Source: Diphasiastrum complanatum
Lineage: Eukaryota; Streptophyta; Lycopodiopsida; Lycopodiales; Lycopodiaceae
NCBI GenBank assembly: GCA_029204225.1
Contig: CM055104.1
Span: forward strand, 55,983,447-56,047,446
Direction of reading: 5' to 3'
DNA: 64,000 nt
Both the position numbers and the translations under genes were made by a program. The notes below the pieces were generated by a model, which saw only the letters and a list, made by a program, of their open reading frames with translations, did not search any database and was not told the origin of the DNA. Positions 11,230-21,329 of the stretch are shown piece after piece. Each line of letters starts with the position of its first letter. Position 1 is the stretch's first letter.

Positions 11230-12365
11230 ACCAGTCCTTCTAAAGGGCATTCCACCAACAGTAGTCCAACATACCATACCCTTGGTGAACGGAGTAGTCC
11301 CCAAGGTGAGCCGTTACTACCGCTGCAACCCGAATTATACAGAATTGATCAAGCAAGAGTTGCAGAAGCTGATGGACGAGGATTTCATTTATGAAATTGA
11401 GCACACGGAATGGGTATCACCAATAGTTATAGTACCCAAGAAGAATGGCAAAATGCGGATCTGTGTGAATCTAAAGGCGCTTAATGCAGTCACCAAAAAG
11501 GACCATTTCTCTTTACCATTTACGGAAAGTGTCCTCAATAGAGTAGTTGGCGACGAAGCCTACAATTTTTTGGACGGCTTCAGCGGCTACAACCAGGTGA
11601 AAATAGCCCCCCAGGACTAGCACAAGACAGCATTTGCCACGGAATGGGGAACTTATGCCTATAAAGTGATGCCATTCGGACTTTGCAATGCCCTGAGCAC
11701 TTTCCAACGAGTCATGCAGACGACATTCAAAGATTATTTGCAAAAAATTTTGGAAATTTTCTTGGACGATCTGTGCGTGCATGGACCAGATTCAGAACAC
11801 TTATCCAATTTAGAGAAGGTGTTACAAAAATGCCGCGACTAGCAGATCTCCCTGAATCCAGAAAAATGTCAATTCTGGGTGACACGTGGCTTGATTCTCG
11901 GCCATATAGTGTCAAGACACGGGATCGCCACAGATCTATCAAAGATCAGGATCATTGTTGATCTACTACCATCGAGGACGATCGGCGAAGTCTACATCTT
12001 CATGGGTCACGCTAAGTATTATAGAATCTTTATTCTTGATTTTGCGGAGTTAGCCCGACCAATTTACAAACGGATCCACATTGGAATGAGAAAGCCCTAA
12101 AGGCTTTCCAGAAGCTTAAGGATGCATTGGTTTCAGCACCAATCTTATGCCCACCCAATTGGTCCATTGAGTTTCACGTGCATACGGACGCATCGAAGCA
12201 TGCAGTTGGAGCAGTCTTAACCCAGCCAGGTGAACACAAAAAAGATTTTCCAATCTGATTTGGAAGCCGACAGCTTAGTGATACCGAAATGAATTACTCA
12301 ACCATAGAGCAGAATGCACTATCAATGATCTATGCGGTTAAGAAATTTCGACACCACTTGATGGC
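11230..12365 (+). pseudogene. pol: GY2: RT-RNase H fragment of the GY1 family
   Basis: This is a second copy of GY1 pol, beginning abruptly at LKGIPPTVVQHTIPL and ending inside RNase H at the copia LTR at 12366. It keeps KNGKMRICVNLKALNAV, FLDGFSGYNQVKIAPQD, MPFGLCNA and FLDD. It lacks everything upstream of the RT linker: the preceding bases belong to ORF-CC. Stops are TAG at 11618 (CAG in GY1 at 5214) and TAG near 11840, and the RNase H start is frameshifted near 12070. The point of fusion to ORF-CC lies at about 11235. Confidence 0.85.
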
Positions 12366-13016
12366 TGTGAAAGATTTCAGATCCTTAAGATCCAATCTAC
12401 TTGAATGATCTTTGGTTAGAAAGAGAAATACACTACCAATCTCACCAATGTAGAAAAATCAGCATCTACACACAATTTGAGATGCAAACACTAATAGAAC
12501 TTGATCAAACTTGAATAAAATGATTATGTACCATTGTTGTCCGTACAAAACCAGCAAGCTACTGTATTTCACACGTGTGGATCAAAAAATAACAAATATA
12601 GATAATTCTACACATAGAATTGCAAACAATCACCAAGATAGTGCACTAATGGATAGTAGAACCCAAGAGAACCATGTTTAAGCATGAAATGAGATAGAGA
12701 AGAGAGAAGATTGACTCTCTCCACGAGTTACATCCTTTTATAACAGGTCCAAACCCTATTTGGCCACTTGGCTTTCCCACCAAAATGCTAACCCTACTAA
12801 TTTTGGGTCTAGATTCAATGTACCCAACTTATTCAAATTGAATCTACTCAAACTCGCATTTTGTCTTTCCCACACTTTCAAAAAGTGTCTATTCAAATGA
12901 AATTTAGACTAATGAACTTTGAAAAGTCAACCTCTAAGTCTAAAGCAAGTTTTGGCCTCAATATGCCAAATATGGAAATATTGCAAAATGTGATGAAACT
13001 AGTTGAATCTTTCACA
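12366..13016 (-). repeat. 3' LTR of copia B1
   Basis: This is a 651-bp LTR with an 11-bp inverted terminal pair (TGTGAAAGATT at the left, AATCTTTCACA at the right). It is similar along its length to 38204-38791. On the minus strand a polypurine tract (GAAGAGGGAG, 13026-13017) directly precedes it, so this is the 3' LTR of a minus-strand element. It interrupts the RNase H of GY2; the adjacent five bases ATGGC (12361-12365) are a candidate target duplication whose partner is missing. Confidence 0.85.
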
Positions 13017-13881
13017 CTCCCTCTTCAACTAGTTTTAGCATAGACTTTGATAATACTCCAAGTGAAGTCCTATGCTTCATGAACAAGTCTTTTTCCAATG
13101 CTTTGGTGAAGATATCAGCTACACATTCCCTTGAAGACACATGTTGAAGCTCCACCTCCTTTGCAATGACTCGCTCCCTCACAAAATGATATTGTATCTC
13201 AATATGCTTGCTCCTTGCATAGTTTTTGACAATAGAACTTTGATCCATCATAAGAATGATCTTCTTCCTAAGAATAGACCTTCTTTCAATGATTATGTAA
13301 TGCTCAAAATAGAAACAACCATAATTGATATAGAGAATAGTGTCCACTTGGGATGCTTCACTATTTCTTACATCAAATTTACATGTAAAAATGTGACTAG
13401 AACATGAAGAATCAAATAAAATGTAAGTGAGATGATTCCACCATGCTTCCAACTCTGAACTCTCTGGAAAAATACAGCAAACAAACAATAAATGTGAGTG
13501 ATCAACTTTTTCTTGCATGTCTCCTGCTCCTTTGTCCTTTGTTGCCTTGTATCCACCATGATACTCCATGAATGAGCCTCCATCTTCATCTTGCCTCGAG
13601 ATACCATCATACCTTGATGACTTGACCATGAATGAGTGACATAATGAACCTCCAATAGCTTCATTTCCATCAGCAAAATCAGCCAAGACTGTTAGTACAA
13701 ATCCAACATCAAGACAATGCTCACCAATGTAGCTAGTTTTACCATATCTTGACAATTTGCACACATCCACATGAAATTGCTCAAACATGAGATAGAACAA
13801 GTAAAGTAAACTTGAACAACACTTCCTTGCTGTTCCTTTGACCTTATTTGAGTCTTCAATATTCTGCAAAAACAGATCCAT
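13012..13881 (-). pseudogene. Copia B1 3' coding part: unknown domain plus RNase H tail
   Basis: This open frame of 289 codons runs into the polypurine tract. Its last 90 residues are the copia RNase H tail (KNYARSKHIEIQYHFVRE, then ECVADIFTKALEKDLFMKHR). The first 190 residues do not resemble copia RT or the RNase H core; they begin MDLFLQNIEDSNKVKG and include CCSSLLYLFYLMFEQFHVDV. The same unknown part, in an open frame and with about 48 extra residues, occurs in B2 (34911-34138), so the arrangement belongs to the family. The upstream end is cut at about 13906 where repeat B begins. No integrase or complete RT is present, so the element could not move by itself. Confidence 0.65.
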
Positions 13882-13906
13882 AACACCTTTGCCAATTACC
13901 TCTCCT

Positions 13907-14017
13907 TAAGCGGGTTTTACATGCCGATTTTTCAGTTATTGCGAACTTAAGCTTCAATATGAGCCCGATTTTCTGTGCAAAAATATCGGCTAACATTGGC
14001 GACTACCACTGGGTAGT
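13907..14017 (+). promoter_or_regulatory. LTR X end and primer-binding-like site
   Basis: The sequence ending GGCTAACA (13996) is followed after one base by TGGCGACTACCACTGGGTAG (13998-14017). The TGGCGACT start fits the primer-binding sites of plant gypsy elements directly downstream of a 5' LTR ending in CA. The same junction is present at 53041/53043 and 58044/58046. The rest of this LTR is missing. Confidence 0.5.
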
Positions 14018-14776
14018 ATGGTCCCCATATGGCGGACCCAGAGTCCATGGTTTCGCAGACCAGCTCCTGGTAGTGGATCAAGTTTAGTGGGCTCAGCACC
14101 CTTGCTAGGTGATGCTAACCACAGTGAATTTCTGGGTTGTCTTCAACGACTTCCTTCCCAAAGGCCATCGATTGAGCCCTTAGGATCCATCTGCAACCGG
14201 ATTGGATTTAACCGCAGCATCTTTGGTGTCTTCATACCTGTCAAAACCCACCTGTGACCTAAATGGCAAATGCTCCCAATTCCATCAGATGTAAGGCAAT
14301 GCCCACTTTCGGACCCATGCATGGAGGGATATGCAAATGCAAATATCAGGTTTGGAGATAGGATGATATCGATGCAAGTCAACAGTATTGTGTCTAACAT
14401 CGTGTCATTGATGTGTGTGTGAATGCATATGCAATGAGGCTTTGATGCCCCAACTCTGAAACCGTCCAGACTAGTGTTTACCAACTCTTTTTTTTTTTTT
14501 TTAGACATTCAACGTATAGTCTCTAAGAACTGATTCGATGGGGAATAACCATTTCTCCTCTCTGTATTGACTCTTCTCTCAAGCCCTATATTCTGACAGT
14601 AGTCCATGTAGGACAACATACTATCCTAAGATCCAATACACAAGATGGTAGGAAGTACTGGTTTTCCGTTAGTCTATGAAATCAATTAGAAAAATCATCC
14701 TCACCTCTTATGGATGTGCAAGGCGTCACTCGTCCTCACAAATTGGTTCGAGATCTGATAGAGATACAATTGAAGT

Positions 14777-14880
14777 CTTTTTCTATTTTTTTTTGCTTTT
14801 ACTTTTCTCTCAATCTTTCTTTCTCTCTCTTTTTCCGTTTTCTTTTTCTTCTTTTTACTTTTCTTTTTAATTTTTTATGT
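14777..14880 (+). repeat. Pyrimidine-rich tract
   Basis: About 100 bases are nearly all C and T on the plus strand, with long T runs. It is repeated at about 53814-53914. The 213- and 217-codon open frames that cross the two tracts (Phe/Leu/Ser-rich) are products of this composition, not evidence of a gene. Confidence 0.7.
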
Positions 14881-15620
14881 CCTAGTAGGGACCTTATAAA
14901 AGATGGTTTCCGGTTAGTGGATATGGAGAAGAATCTTCTTAGTTGTCTGATGTCAGTAAGTGGTACTGATTCAAATGTATACATTCATTGCAGATCATAC
15001 ATATCATCTGATCCAACTTTATGTACAAAGCATAAATATCCTTCAGTAACTATCTCAAATGGTTCAGTACTCAAAGAAGTAGTGACATTTCAAGCTTGTT
15101 ATCTTACTGCATGTAACCATCATGTGGAGACTCTCAGTTTTTCCCTTTATCCGTCACGTCTTGAAATTTTCCAACTGTCCAGTCAATCATGCCTTATCTA
15201 TTGGGCGATGGATTCACTCCCCACCCCACTGCATTGTTTCTATTCCAACTTTTTCACTCTTACCCTCTCTTTTATGCTTCTGATCAGACACTCATGCCTA
15301 TGGGAGAAAATAGTAATTAAACTTGCAGCTCAGAGTATATGCAGAATGTAGGGGTATGGATGCATGAGACGATCTTGCAATCAAATGTCTAAGCACATTG
15401 TGCCTACATGATGCAGTGCAGCGTGAGTGAATGGAGTCAAGTCAACTCATCTATGATATCTGTGGATCACAGTTTTTAGTGTGTGTGGGTCTCACATGCA
15501 GTAACAATAACTCCCATATTTATACACTGAAATAATCTTTTTTTTTCCTAGTGGTATTTTAAAGCAGGATAGAACGTTGACCAACAAATAAAAAAAATAA
15601 ATCGGCAAGTAAAGTCAAAC

Positions 15621-15985
15621 TTACCACCCCTCGACTCTCTTATGTGAAATCAGGAATAAGGGTGTACTGTTGTCACCTTTGTCTGGGTATTCATCATGCG
15701 CTTTAACCCTAACTTGCACTTCAGTGTTTTTTGTCCTATTTCTCTTTGGCATATTTGGTCGTTCGTGTATATGATAGGTGGCCAAAAGATCTAGGTCATC
15801 ATTTGGTTCAAGGAAATATCCTAGCACCACGTTTTTTTCATGGTTGGATTCTTCATTGCTAATGTATTTGGGTAGTTCTTTGTCTCAAAGAAACGGGTCA
15901 TATGGTGTTCCAGTACTATCCTAGATAAAATTATCAAAGTTTACCACCATGTGGTCATCTATTGTCGCCTTTTGATATTTGAATA
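15621..15985 (-). pseudogene. Unrecognised open fragment inside repeat B
   Basis: On the minus strand about 120 codons read through with two stops in this copy and one in the copy at 54654-55020. The product is hydrophilic and contains GYFLEPNDDLDLLATYHIHE and RPNMPKRNRTKN. One stop is TAG at 15923-15921 where the other copy has CAG (54956-54954). No family is recognised. It lies on the same strand as the inverted ORF-CC start. It could be a piece of an antisense or neighbouring retroelement ORF. Confidence 0.3.
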
Positions 15986-15989
15986 AGCA

Positions 15990-16232
15990 CACTTTTAGAA
16001 AAAAGAGTTATGCAATCATCTGAACCACGGGGACAGAGACGAAAACTATCCTCTTTCGACCATACTTCTGGAAGCCTGGAAAACTTCCATTGGCTGGAGG
16101 AGCACGGAGCGATCAAACAAGCCACCAGGGCTCGAAGCGGCTATCCTCGGTCCCTACCATAAGAGCATTGTGGGCCCTTTCCTTTTAGGAATTTCTGGCG
16201 AAACCAACCCCAAGTCCGGAAAACCCCTAACA
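15990..16232 (+). repeat. LTR Y 3' end, copy within B
   Basis: This 243-bp segment matches 50674-50919 and 55023-55266 and ends in CCCCTAACA. At 50919 the same end is followed by a primer-site-like TGGTGCGTCTG, which identifies the segment as the end of a 5' LTR. Here the primer site is missing and the inverted ORF-CC segment begins at 16233. Confidence 0.6.
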
Positions 16233-17275
16233 CTCAACAGCGTGGACTAGATTCTGTCCTTGTGAAATGTTGAAACAACTAGAAAGTTGTTAAACAGATG
16301 CACAGCCACCTGTATGACTGGTTCCGTGATAGCATCTATCAGGTAACCGTTGTTAGTCTGGATGGAGATTTCTGGTGCAGTCTTGGCGACGAAAGGTTTG
16401 ATAAGACTTTTTGCCTGACGATGGGAGATGGGCTGACGGTCACCGGACATAATGCCAACGTTGACCATCGAGTTTGCGTTAATCCTGACCTTGTACGTGG
16501 TACCTTGGTACAAGAAGTGGAAGCACGACTTCAACGCATCCCATATGGCGTAAGCGTGAAGGGCGAGGCCCATGTTAATCTGAGAATGAAAAAGCTTCCA
16601 GAAAAAAATCCATTGCCTCAAGAAGTGGGCCAGTAGTCTGAAGCCATGGTTGAATCAGAGTGTTAGAGGGTTAGGGCCAGATCTTTGTGGCTGAGGGTAT
16701 TTCATGCTGGATCACTTGCTTGGTGCCAGAGTCTCAGAGGATGAAGAGGCCATGCTAGCAGTGATAGTTAAAATGCAAAAAAGCCGGAAAAATAGTGGAA
16801 AAAGTAAAAAGAGGTGGAAACTACAAAAACTGTGAATAACGAGTATCGAATGGTAAGAACTGTAGTTCAGAGTACAGATCTAGGTTTGGAATGTGTAGAT
16901 GATAGCTTATATGAAGTTTGGTCGCAAACAAATAACTTGGAAATTTCAGTGAAAATTTGAGTAGAGCTTCGCTAGCTAAGGTGACAAATGACTCGAATTC
17001 AGCCCTTATAGTGGAATTTAGAGTGCGTATTAGGTGAAATCCACTTTCTCTTGTTCAGTTCCATCCAAATTTTGGCAGGGACCTTCTTTACAAAACTCTA
17101 AGACCTCAAAGAAGTCTGTGAGAGTTCAGAAGGTGACTTGACTGCCCTGCGAAGGTTTTGCGAGGGTTCAGAATGTATGCGAGGGTTCAACTCTCGCAGG
17201 AGGTAATCTCTCGCACAACATGTACATGTGGTTGGATTTTTAAGATCAGACCATGTAGGCAGGCTTCATCCATGC
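16233..17275 (-). pseudogene. Inverted copy of ORF-CC promoter and 5' part
   Basis: The minus strand matches 8030-9080: motif region, leader, ATG (16753-16751) and N-terminal domain (MGLALHAYAIWDALKSCFHF, then FRINANSMVNVGIMSGDRQP written with V for F at the first position). A stop soon follows the ATG and further breaks exist. It ends where LTR Y begins. Compared with 8559-9080 it keeps CAG (minus strand of 16638-16640) where copy 1 has TAG at 8673, so the ancestral gene was open there. The TATA box is damaged by a two-base loss. Confidence 0.7.
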
Positions 17276-17394
17276 TTGATCTACCTATTGGTAGTTTTTT
17301 GGAAGTTTTGATGGATATTTGGTAACAGATGCATCAGTTTTGGTTGAATTTTGCCCTTAATTTGCCATAATTACTGAGATCGAGGTCTCTGATC

Positions 17395-17985
17395 CACAAA
17401 ATTGGAAAGATTTGCATTAGATCTAGCTATTGTCAAAATCTCAGGTCAATCAGTGCAAGGAGTAAGAAGTTATCAAGGAAAAACCACCGTAAAAGGCCTA
17501 AATTTCACTTCAGGCCGATCAAATTGATCAGATCCTTAAAATCCAGATTGCATTCCACTGTACAAGCAAAGATTCAACTACCTTAAAATATACCATCGGA
17601 TGAATCTTTGATCGGGACTCTCAATAGGACGAAGGATAGCAAATTAAGCACCACACCTTCCCAGATTAGCAGCTGAGCAACAAGAGGCAGAACCGGAACT
17701 AGCACCAATGAAACCAATGGGCCAACCCATACTTGTCGCTCCCTTGCAAGCAGTCCGGAGAGCACCACGGATGGAAATACCAAAATACGACGGATCATCA
17801 GATCCCATCCGATTCCTACAGATCTACGAGCAAGCTTGTGAAATCTACGATGAACAAACACCTGCGAAAAAGCTGATGTTGTTTTCCATATCCTTATTGG
17901 CAGTGGCTCAAGATTGGTTTTTGAACTTGTCAGAGGAAGAAAAATCCACCTGGGAAGCGGTTAAAGCGGCTCTCATTACGCAATG
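17395..17985 (+). pseudogene. gag: GY3 gag fragment
   Basis: This copy of GY1 gag 1141-1718 begins TTGGAAAGATTTGC, has lost the ATG, and is open from 17708 (MKPMGQPILVAPLQ, then PKYDGSSDPIRFLQIYEQAC and AQDWFLNLSEEEKSTWEA). At 17985 it is joined directly to RT sequence, removing the rest of gag, the nucleocapsid, the protease and the RT N-terminus (about 3.3 kb relative to GY1). The junction is at CATTACGC/AATGCGG. Confidence 0.85.
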
Positions 17986-19151
17986 CGGATTTGTGTGAAT
18001 CTGAAGGCGCTAAATGCAGTCACCAGAAAGGATCATTTTCTTTTACCATTTATGAAAAGTGTCGTCAATAGAGTAGCTGGCGCTGAAGCCTATAGTTTTG
18101 TAGACGGCTCAGCGGCTACAACCAGGTGAAGATAGCCCCCCAAGACCAACACAAGACATCATTTTCCATGGAATGGAGAACCTATGCCTATAAAGTGATG
18201 CCATTCGGACTTTGCAATGCCCCAAGCACCTTTCAACGAGTCATGCAGGCGAAATTCAAAGAATATTTGCAAAAAATTTTGAAAATTTTCTTGGACGATC
18301 TGTGCGTGCATGGACCAGACTCATAACACTTATCCAATTTGGAGAAAGTGCTACAAAAATGTCGCAGCTTCCAGATCTCCTTGAATCCAGAAAAATGTCA
18401 ATTTTGGGTGACACATGGCTTGATTCTCGGCCATATAGTGTCAAGACACGAGATCGCCATAGACCTATCAAAGATCAGGATCATTGTTGATCTACCACCA
18501 TCGGGGACGATCTACGGAGTCTACATCTTCATGGGTCATGCTAATTATTATAGAATCTTCATTCTTGATTTTGTGGAGTTATCCTGACCAATTTACAAAC
18601 TCACAACGAATCCACACTAGAATGACGAAGCCCTAAAGGCTTTCCAAATGCTTAAGAATGCATTGGTTTCATCACCAATCTTATGTCCACCCAATTGGTC
18701 CATTGAGTTTCATGTGCATACGGATGCATCGAAGTATGCAGTTGGAGCAGTCTTAACCCAGCCAGGTGAACACAAAAAGGATTTTCCAATCCGATTTGCA
18801 AGCTGACAGCTTAGTGATACGGAAATGAATTATTCAACCACAGAGCGGAAAGCACTGGCGATGATCTATGCAGTTAAGAAAGTTTGGCACTACCTCATGG
18901 CCACACATTTCATTTTTTATACGGACCATCAACCCTTGCTCTATCTCGTTAACAAAACTTGGAACACCGAGAGAATCACCAGATGGCTACTTCTGTCGTT
19001 GGAGTTTGATTTTCAAATAGTAGTTCACAAGGGAAGACAACACTACATGGCAGATCATGTGTCGCGAATCAAGGGAAAGGAGGTTGCAACCCAACCCGAC
19101 TATGAGCTGGCCGATGCTGTCTTATTTTACGTGGACACAGTACCAGAATGA
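17986..19151 (+). pseudogene. pol: GY3 RT and RNase H
   Basis: The RT starts within the fingers (CGGATTTGTGTGAATCTGAA) and keeps MPFGLCNAPSTFQRVMQ and FLDD, followed by the RNase H motifs NYSTTERKALAMIY, YTDHQPLLYL and HYMADHVSRI. A lost base near 18110, stops near 18325 and 18586 and a frameshift before 18825 break the RT. The RNase H frame is open from 18825 to TGA 19149. This copy keeps CAG at 18807 where GY1 has a stop. Confidence 0.85.
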
Positions 19152-20262
19152 GCTACTGACATTGTTGAATATCTCATGCGGGGCCAGCCAGACAAGTCAC
19201 TACCAAAGGCGGATCAGCGAAAATTGATCTTGAAGCCTAGACCTTATCAGCTGATTGCCGGCCAGTTGTATCGAAGAGGTCCAGATGGGATTCTTCGGTG
19301 GTGTATTCTCCCTCATGAGGCCACCCAAATCATTTCGCTTTCACATGAAGGCATGGGTGGAGGCAATTTTGCATCCGACATTACAGTTTGCAAGATCCTG
19401 CAATCAGGATGTTGGTGGCCAATGATTCATAAGGATACGAAGGAATACTTGACAAAGTATGATGTGTGCCAAAGGGCGAGGAGACCAACGAGATTGAATT
19501 ATGACCTATTGCATCCGGTCTTAGCCCAAGCACCATTCGAAAAGTGAGGATTGGATTACATCGGTCCAATTCACCCTACAACAAGGAGTTCCCAGACTAA
19601 TCGTAGCCACAGACTATTTCACCAAGTGGGTCGAAGCCAAGGCAGTAAGAGTAGTTGATGCTAGGACCAGTGCCAACTTCCTTTATGAAAATATCATTGT
19701 GCGCTTTGGATGCCCGGTGGAGCTACTCAGTGATCACATAAGTCATTTCATCAATAAGACCATCAAGGTCCTGTTGGAGGAATTCTTCGTGATCCATAGA
19801 ACCACTATGCCTTATTATCCTCATGGTAATGGGCAAGCAAAATCATCCAATAAGATCCTGTGTAGCATGCTCACGAAAACAGTTGAAGCTAGCAGATCAG
19901 ATTGGGAACATAAGTTGCATGCTGCTCTGTGGGCATTCAGGACAACATATAAGGGAAGCACTGATCAAACACCTTTCCAATTGGTATATGGTCAGGATGT
20001 TGTGATGCTAGTAGAGTTTTTAGTCCCTTCATTAAGGATTGCACAACACAACGCCTTAATGAATCCAAATCTCTACAACTACGCCACGAAGCTCTACATA
20101 AACTCTATGAAACACGCTTTGTAGTTGTGCAAGCACGGGCAGCTGAAAAGAAAAGACGCAAAGCATGGCGCAATCGCAGGTTATAAAAGAAGGATCTTCG
20201 CTCAAGAGATTTGGTCATGATGTATAAAACCAAGGCGATCAAGGGAAAATTAAAACTCACAA
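19152..20262 (+). pseudogene. pol: GY3 integrase, catalytic Glu lost
   Basis: The integrase is recognisable by SHEGMGGGNF (zinc-finger His changed to Asn), VCQRARRP, GLDYIGPIHP, LLSDHISHF and GQAKSSNKIL. In GY1 the last motif is GQAESSNKIL, so the catalytic Glu has become Lys. A TGA replaces Trp before GLDYIGP (19547), a deletion removes a few codons near 19598, and a frameshift follows 20040. The copy ends at about 20268, inside the C-terminal domain, where nucleocapsid sequence of GY4 is joined. Confidence 0.85.
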
Positions 20263-20268
20263 GCGAAG

Positions 20269-20673
20269 GTAGTGAACGAGTGTCCAGTCCTAAGGCAAAA
20301 TCTGAGACTGACACATAGATTTTTCCATTTGTGCAATGCAACATCGCACGATACGGCATTTTGCCCGTTTAACCCCCGGATTGTTCAACAAAAGAGAAGT
20401 CATTATCAGACTTCTTATCCATATCATCAAGGGGCACCAAATGCGGCACCGAGGTACGACACACCAAATTAGCAACAGTGTATGGGCTTACCTGCACCAC
20501 CTGGGCCAGTCAATCAACAAGTGGCCCATGTAAACCTGACAGTAGCGGAACTAGAGATGCAAGTACCACCTCAACCTGAGGAGCAGCAATGGTATGGACC
20601 GGACGAACCATTTATGGATCCTGCCATAAATGAATATTTTGCAGCCTATGCAGCTCAAACTCAGTGTCAAGGC
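20269..20673 (+). pseudogene. gag: GY4 nucleocapsid fragment
   Basis: This stretch matches GY1 2256-2660, starting NECPVLRQNLRLTHRF and ending AAYAAQTQCQGG. Only one knuckle remains complete (CNATSHDTAFC preceded by FHLC; the first Cys of the first knuckle lies outside). A stop near 20470 is the only break before an open frame that continues without interruption into integrase. Here codons 20578-20586 read GAG GAG CAG. Confidence 0.8.
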
Positions 20674-21329
20674 GGTGAGCTGGCCGATGCTATTTTATTT
20701 TACGTAGACACAGTACCAGAATGGGCTGCCAACATTGTTGAATATCTAATGCGGGGCCAACCAAATAAATCACTACCAAAGGCGGATCAGCAAAAATTGA
20801 TCCTAAAGACTAGACCGTATCAGCTGATTGCCGACCAATTGTATCGAAGTGGACCAGATGGGATTCTTCGGCAATGTATTCTTCCACATGAGACCACACA
20901 AATCATTTCGCTCTCACATGAAGGCATGGGTGGAGGCCATTTTGCATCCGACATTACAGTTTGCAAGATTCTGCAATCAGGATGTTGGTGGCCAACGATT
21001 CATAAGGATACGGAGGAATACCTGAGAAAGTGTGATGTGTGCCAAAGGGCGAGGAGACCAATGAGGTTTAATTATGACCTACTGCACCCGGTCTTAGCCC
21101 AGGCACCATTCAAAAAGTGGGGATTGGATTACATCGGTCCAATTCACCCTGCAGCAAGGAGTACCAAGGCTCGATACATAATTGTGGCCACGGACTATCT
21201 CACCAAGTGGGTCAAAGCCAAGGTAGTAAGAGTAGCTGATGCTAGGACCATTGCCAAGTTCCTTTATGAAAATATCATTGTGCACGTTGGATGCCCGGTG
21301 GAGCTAGTCAACGATCGTCGAAGTCATTT
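20674..21329 (+). pseudogene. pol: GY4 integrase fragment fused to nucleocapsid
   Basis: Directly after the nucleocapsid, and in frame, GELADAILFYVDTVPEW begins the integrase N-terminal region. The zinc finger (SHEGMGGGHF, CDVCQRARRP) and first catalytic Asp (WGLDYIGPIHP) are intact. The second Asp (LVNDRRSHF) is reached just before the copia LTR at 21330 cuts the gene. The fused open frame spans 20482-21351. The nucleocapsid-integrase fusion skips protease, RT and RNase H. Confidence 0.85.

Larger units (their letters stand above)
13907..17275. repeat. Repeat unit B, copy 1
   Basis: This composite unit is nearly identical to 52954-56229, and in its first part to 57956-58527. In order it contains an LTR end with a primer-site-like sequence (13907-14017), about 1.9 kb of unassigned sequence with a pyrimidine tract, an antisense open fragment (15621-15985), another LTR end (15990-16232), and an inverted ORF-CC promoter and start (16233-17275). 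The left edge abuts truncated copia B1. Because the copies share the same composite order, the mosaic formed before it was duplicated. Confidence 0.75.

Noticed and set aside
14710-15351. 213-codon open frame (and its twin at 53731-54384)
   Set aside because: It exists because a C/T tract has few stops; Phe/Leu/Ser-rich product, no domain, and the two copies are recent duplicates so their agreement is not evidence of selection.
16298-16636. 112-codon plus-strand open frame
   Set aside because: It is the antisense shadow of the inverted ORF-CC start.
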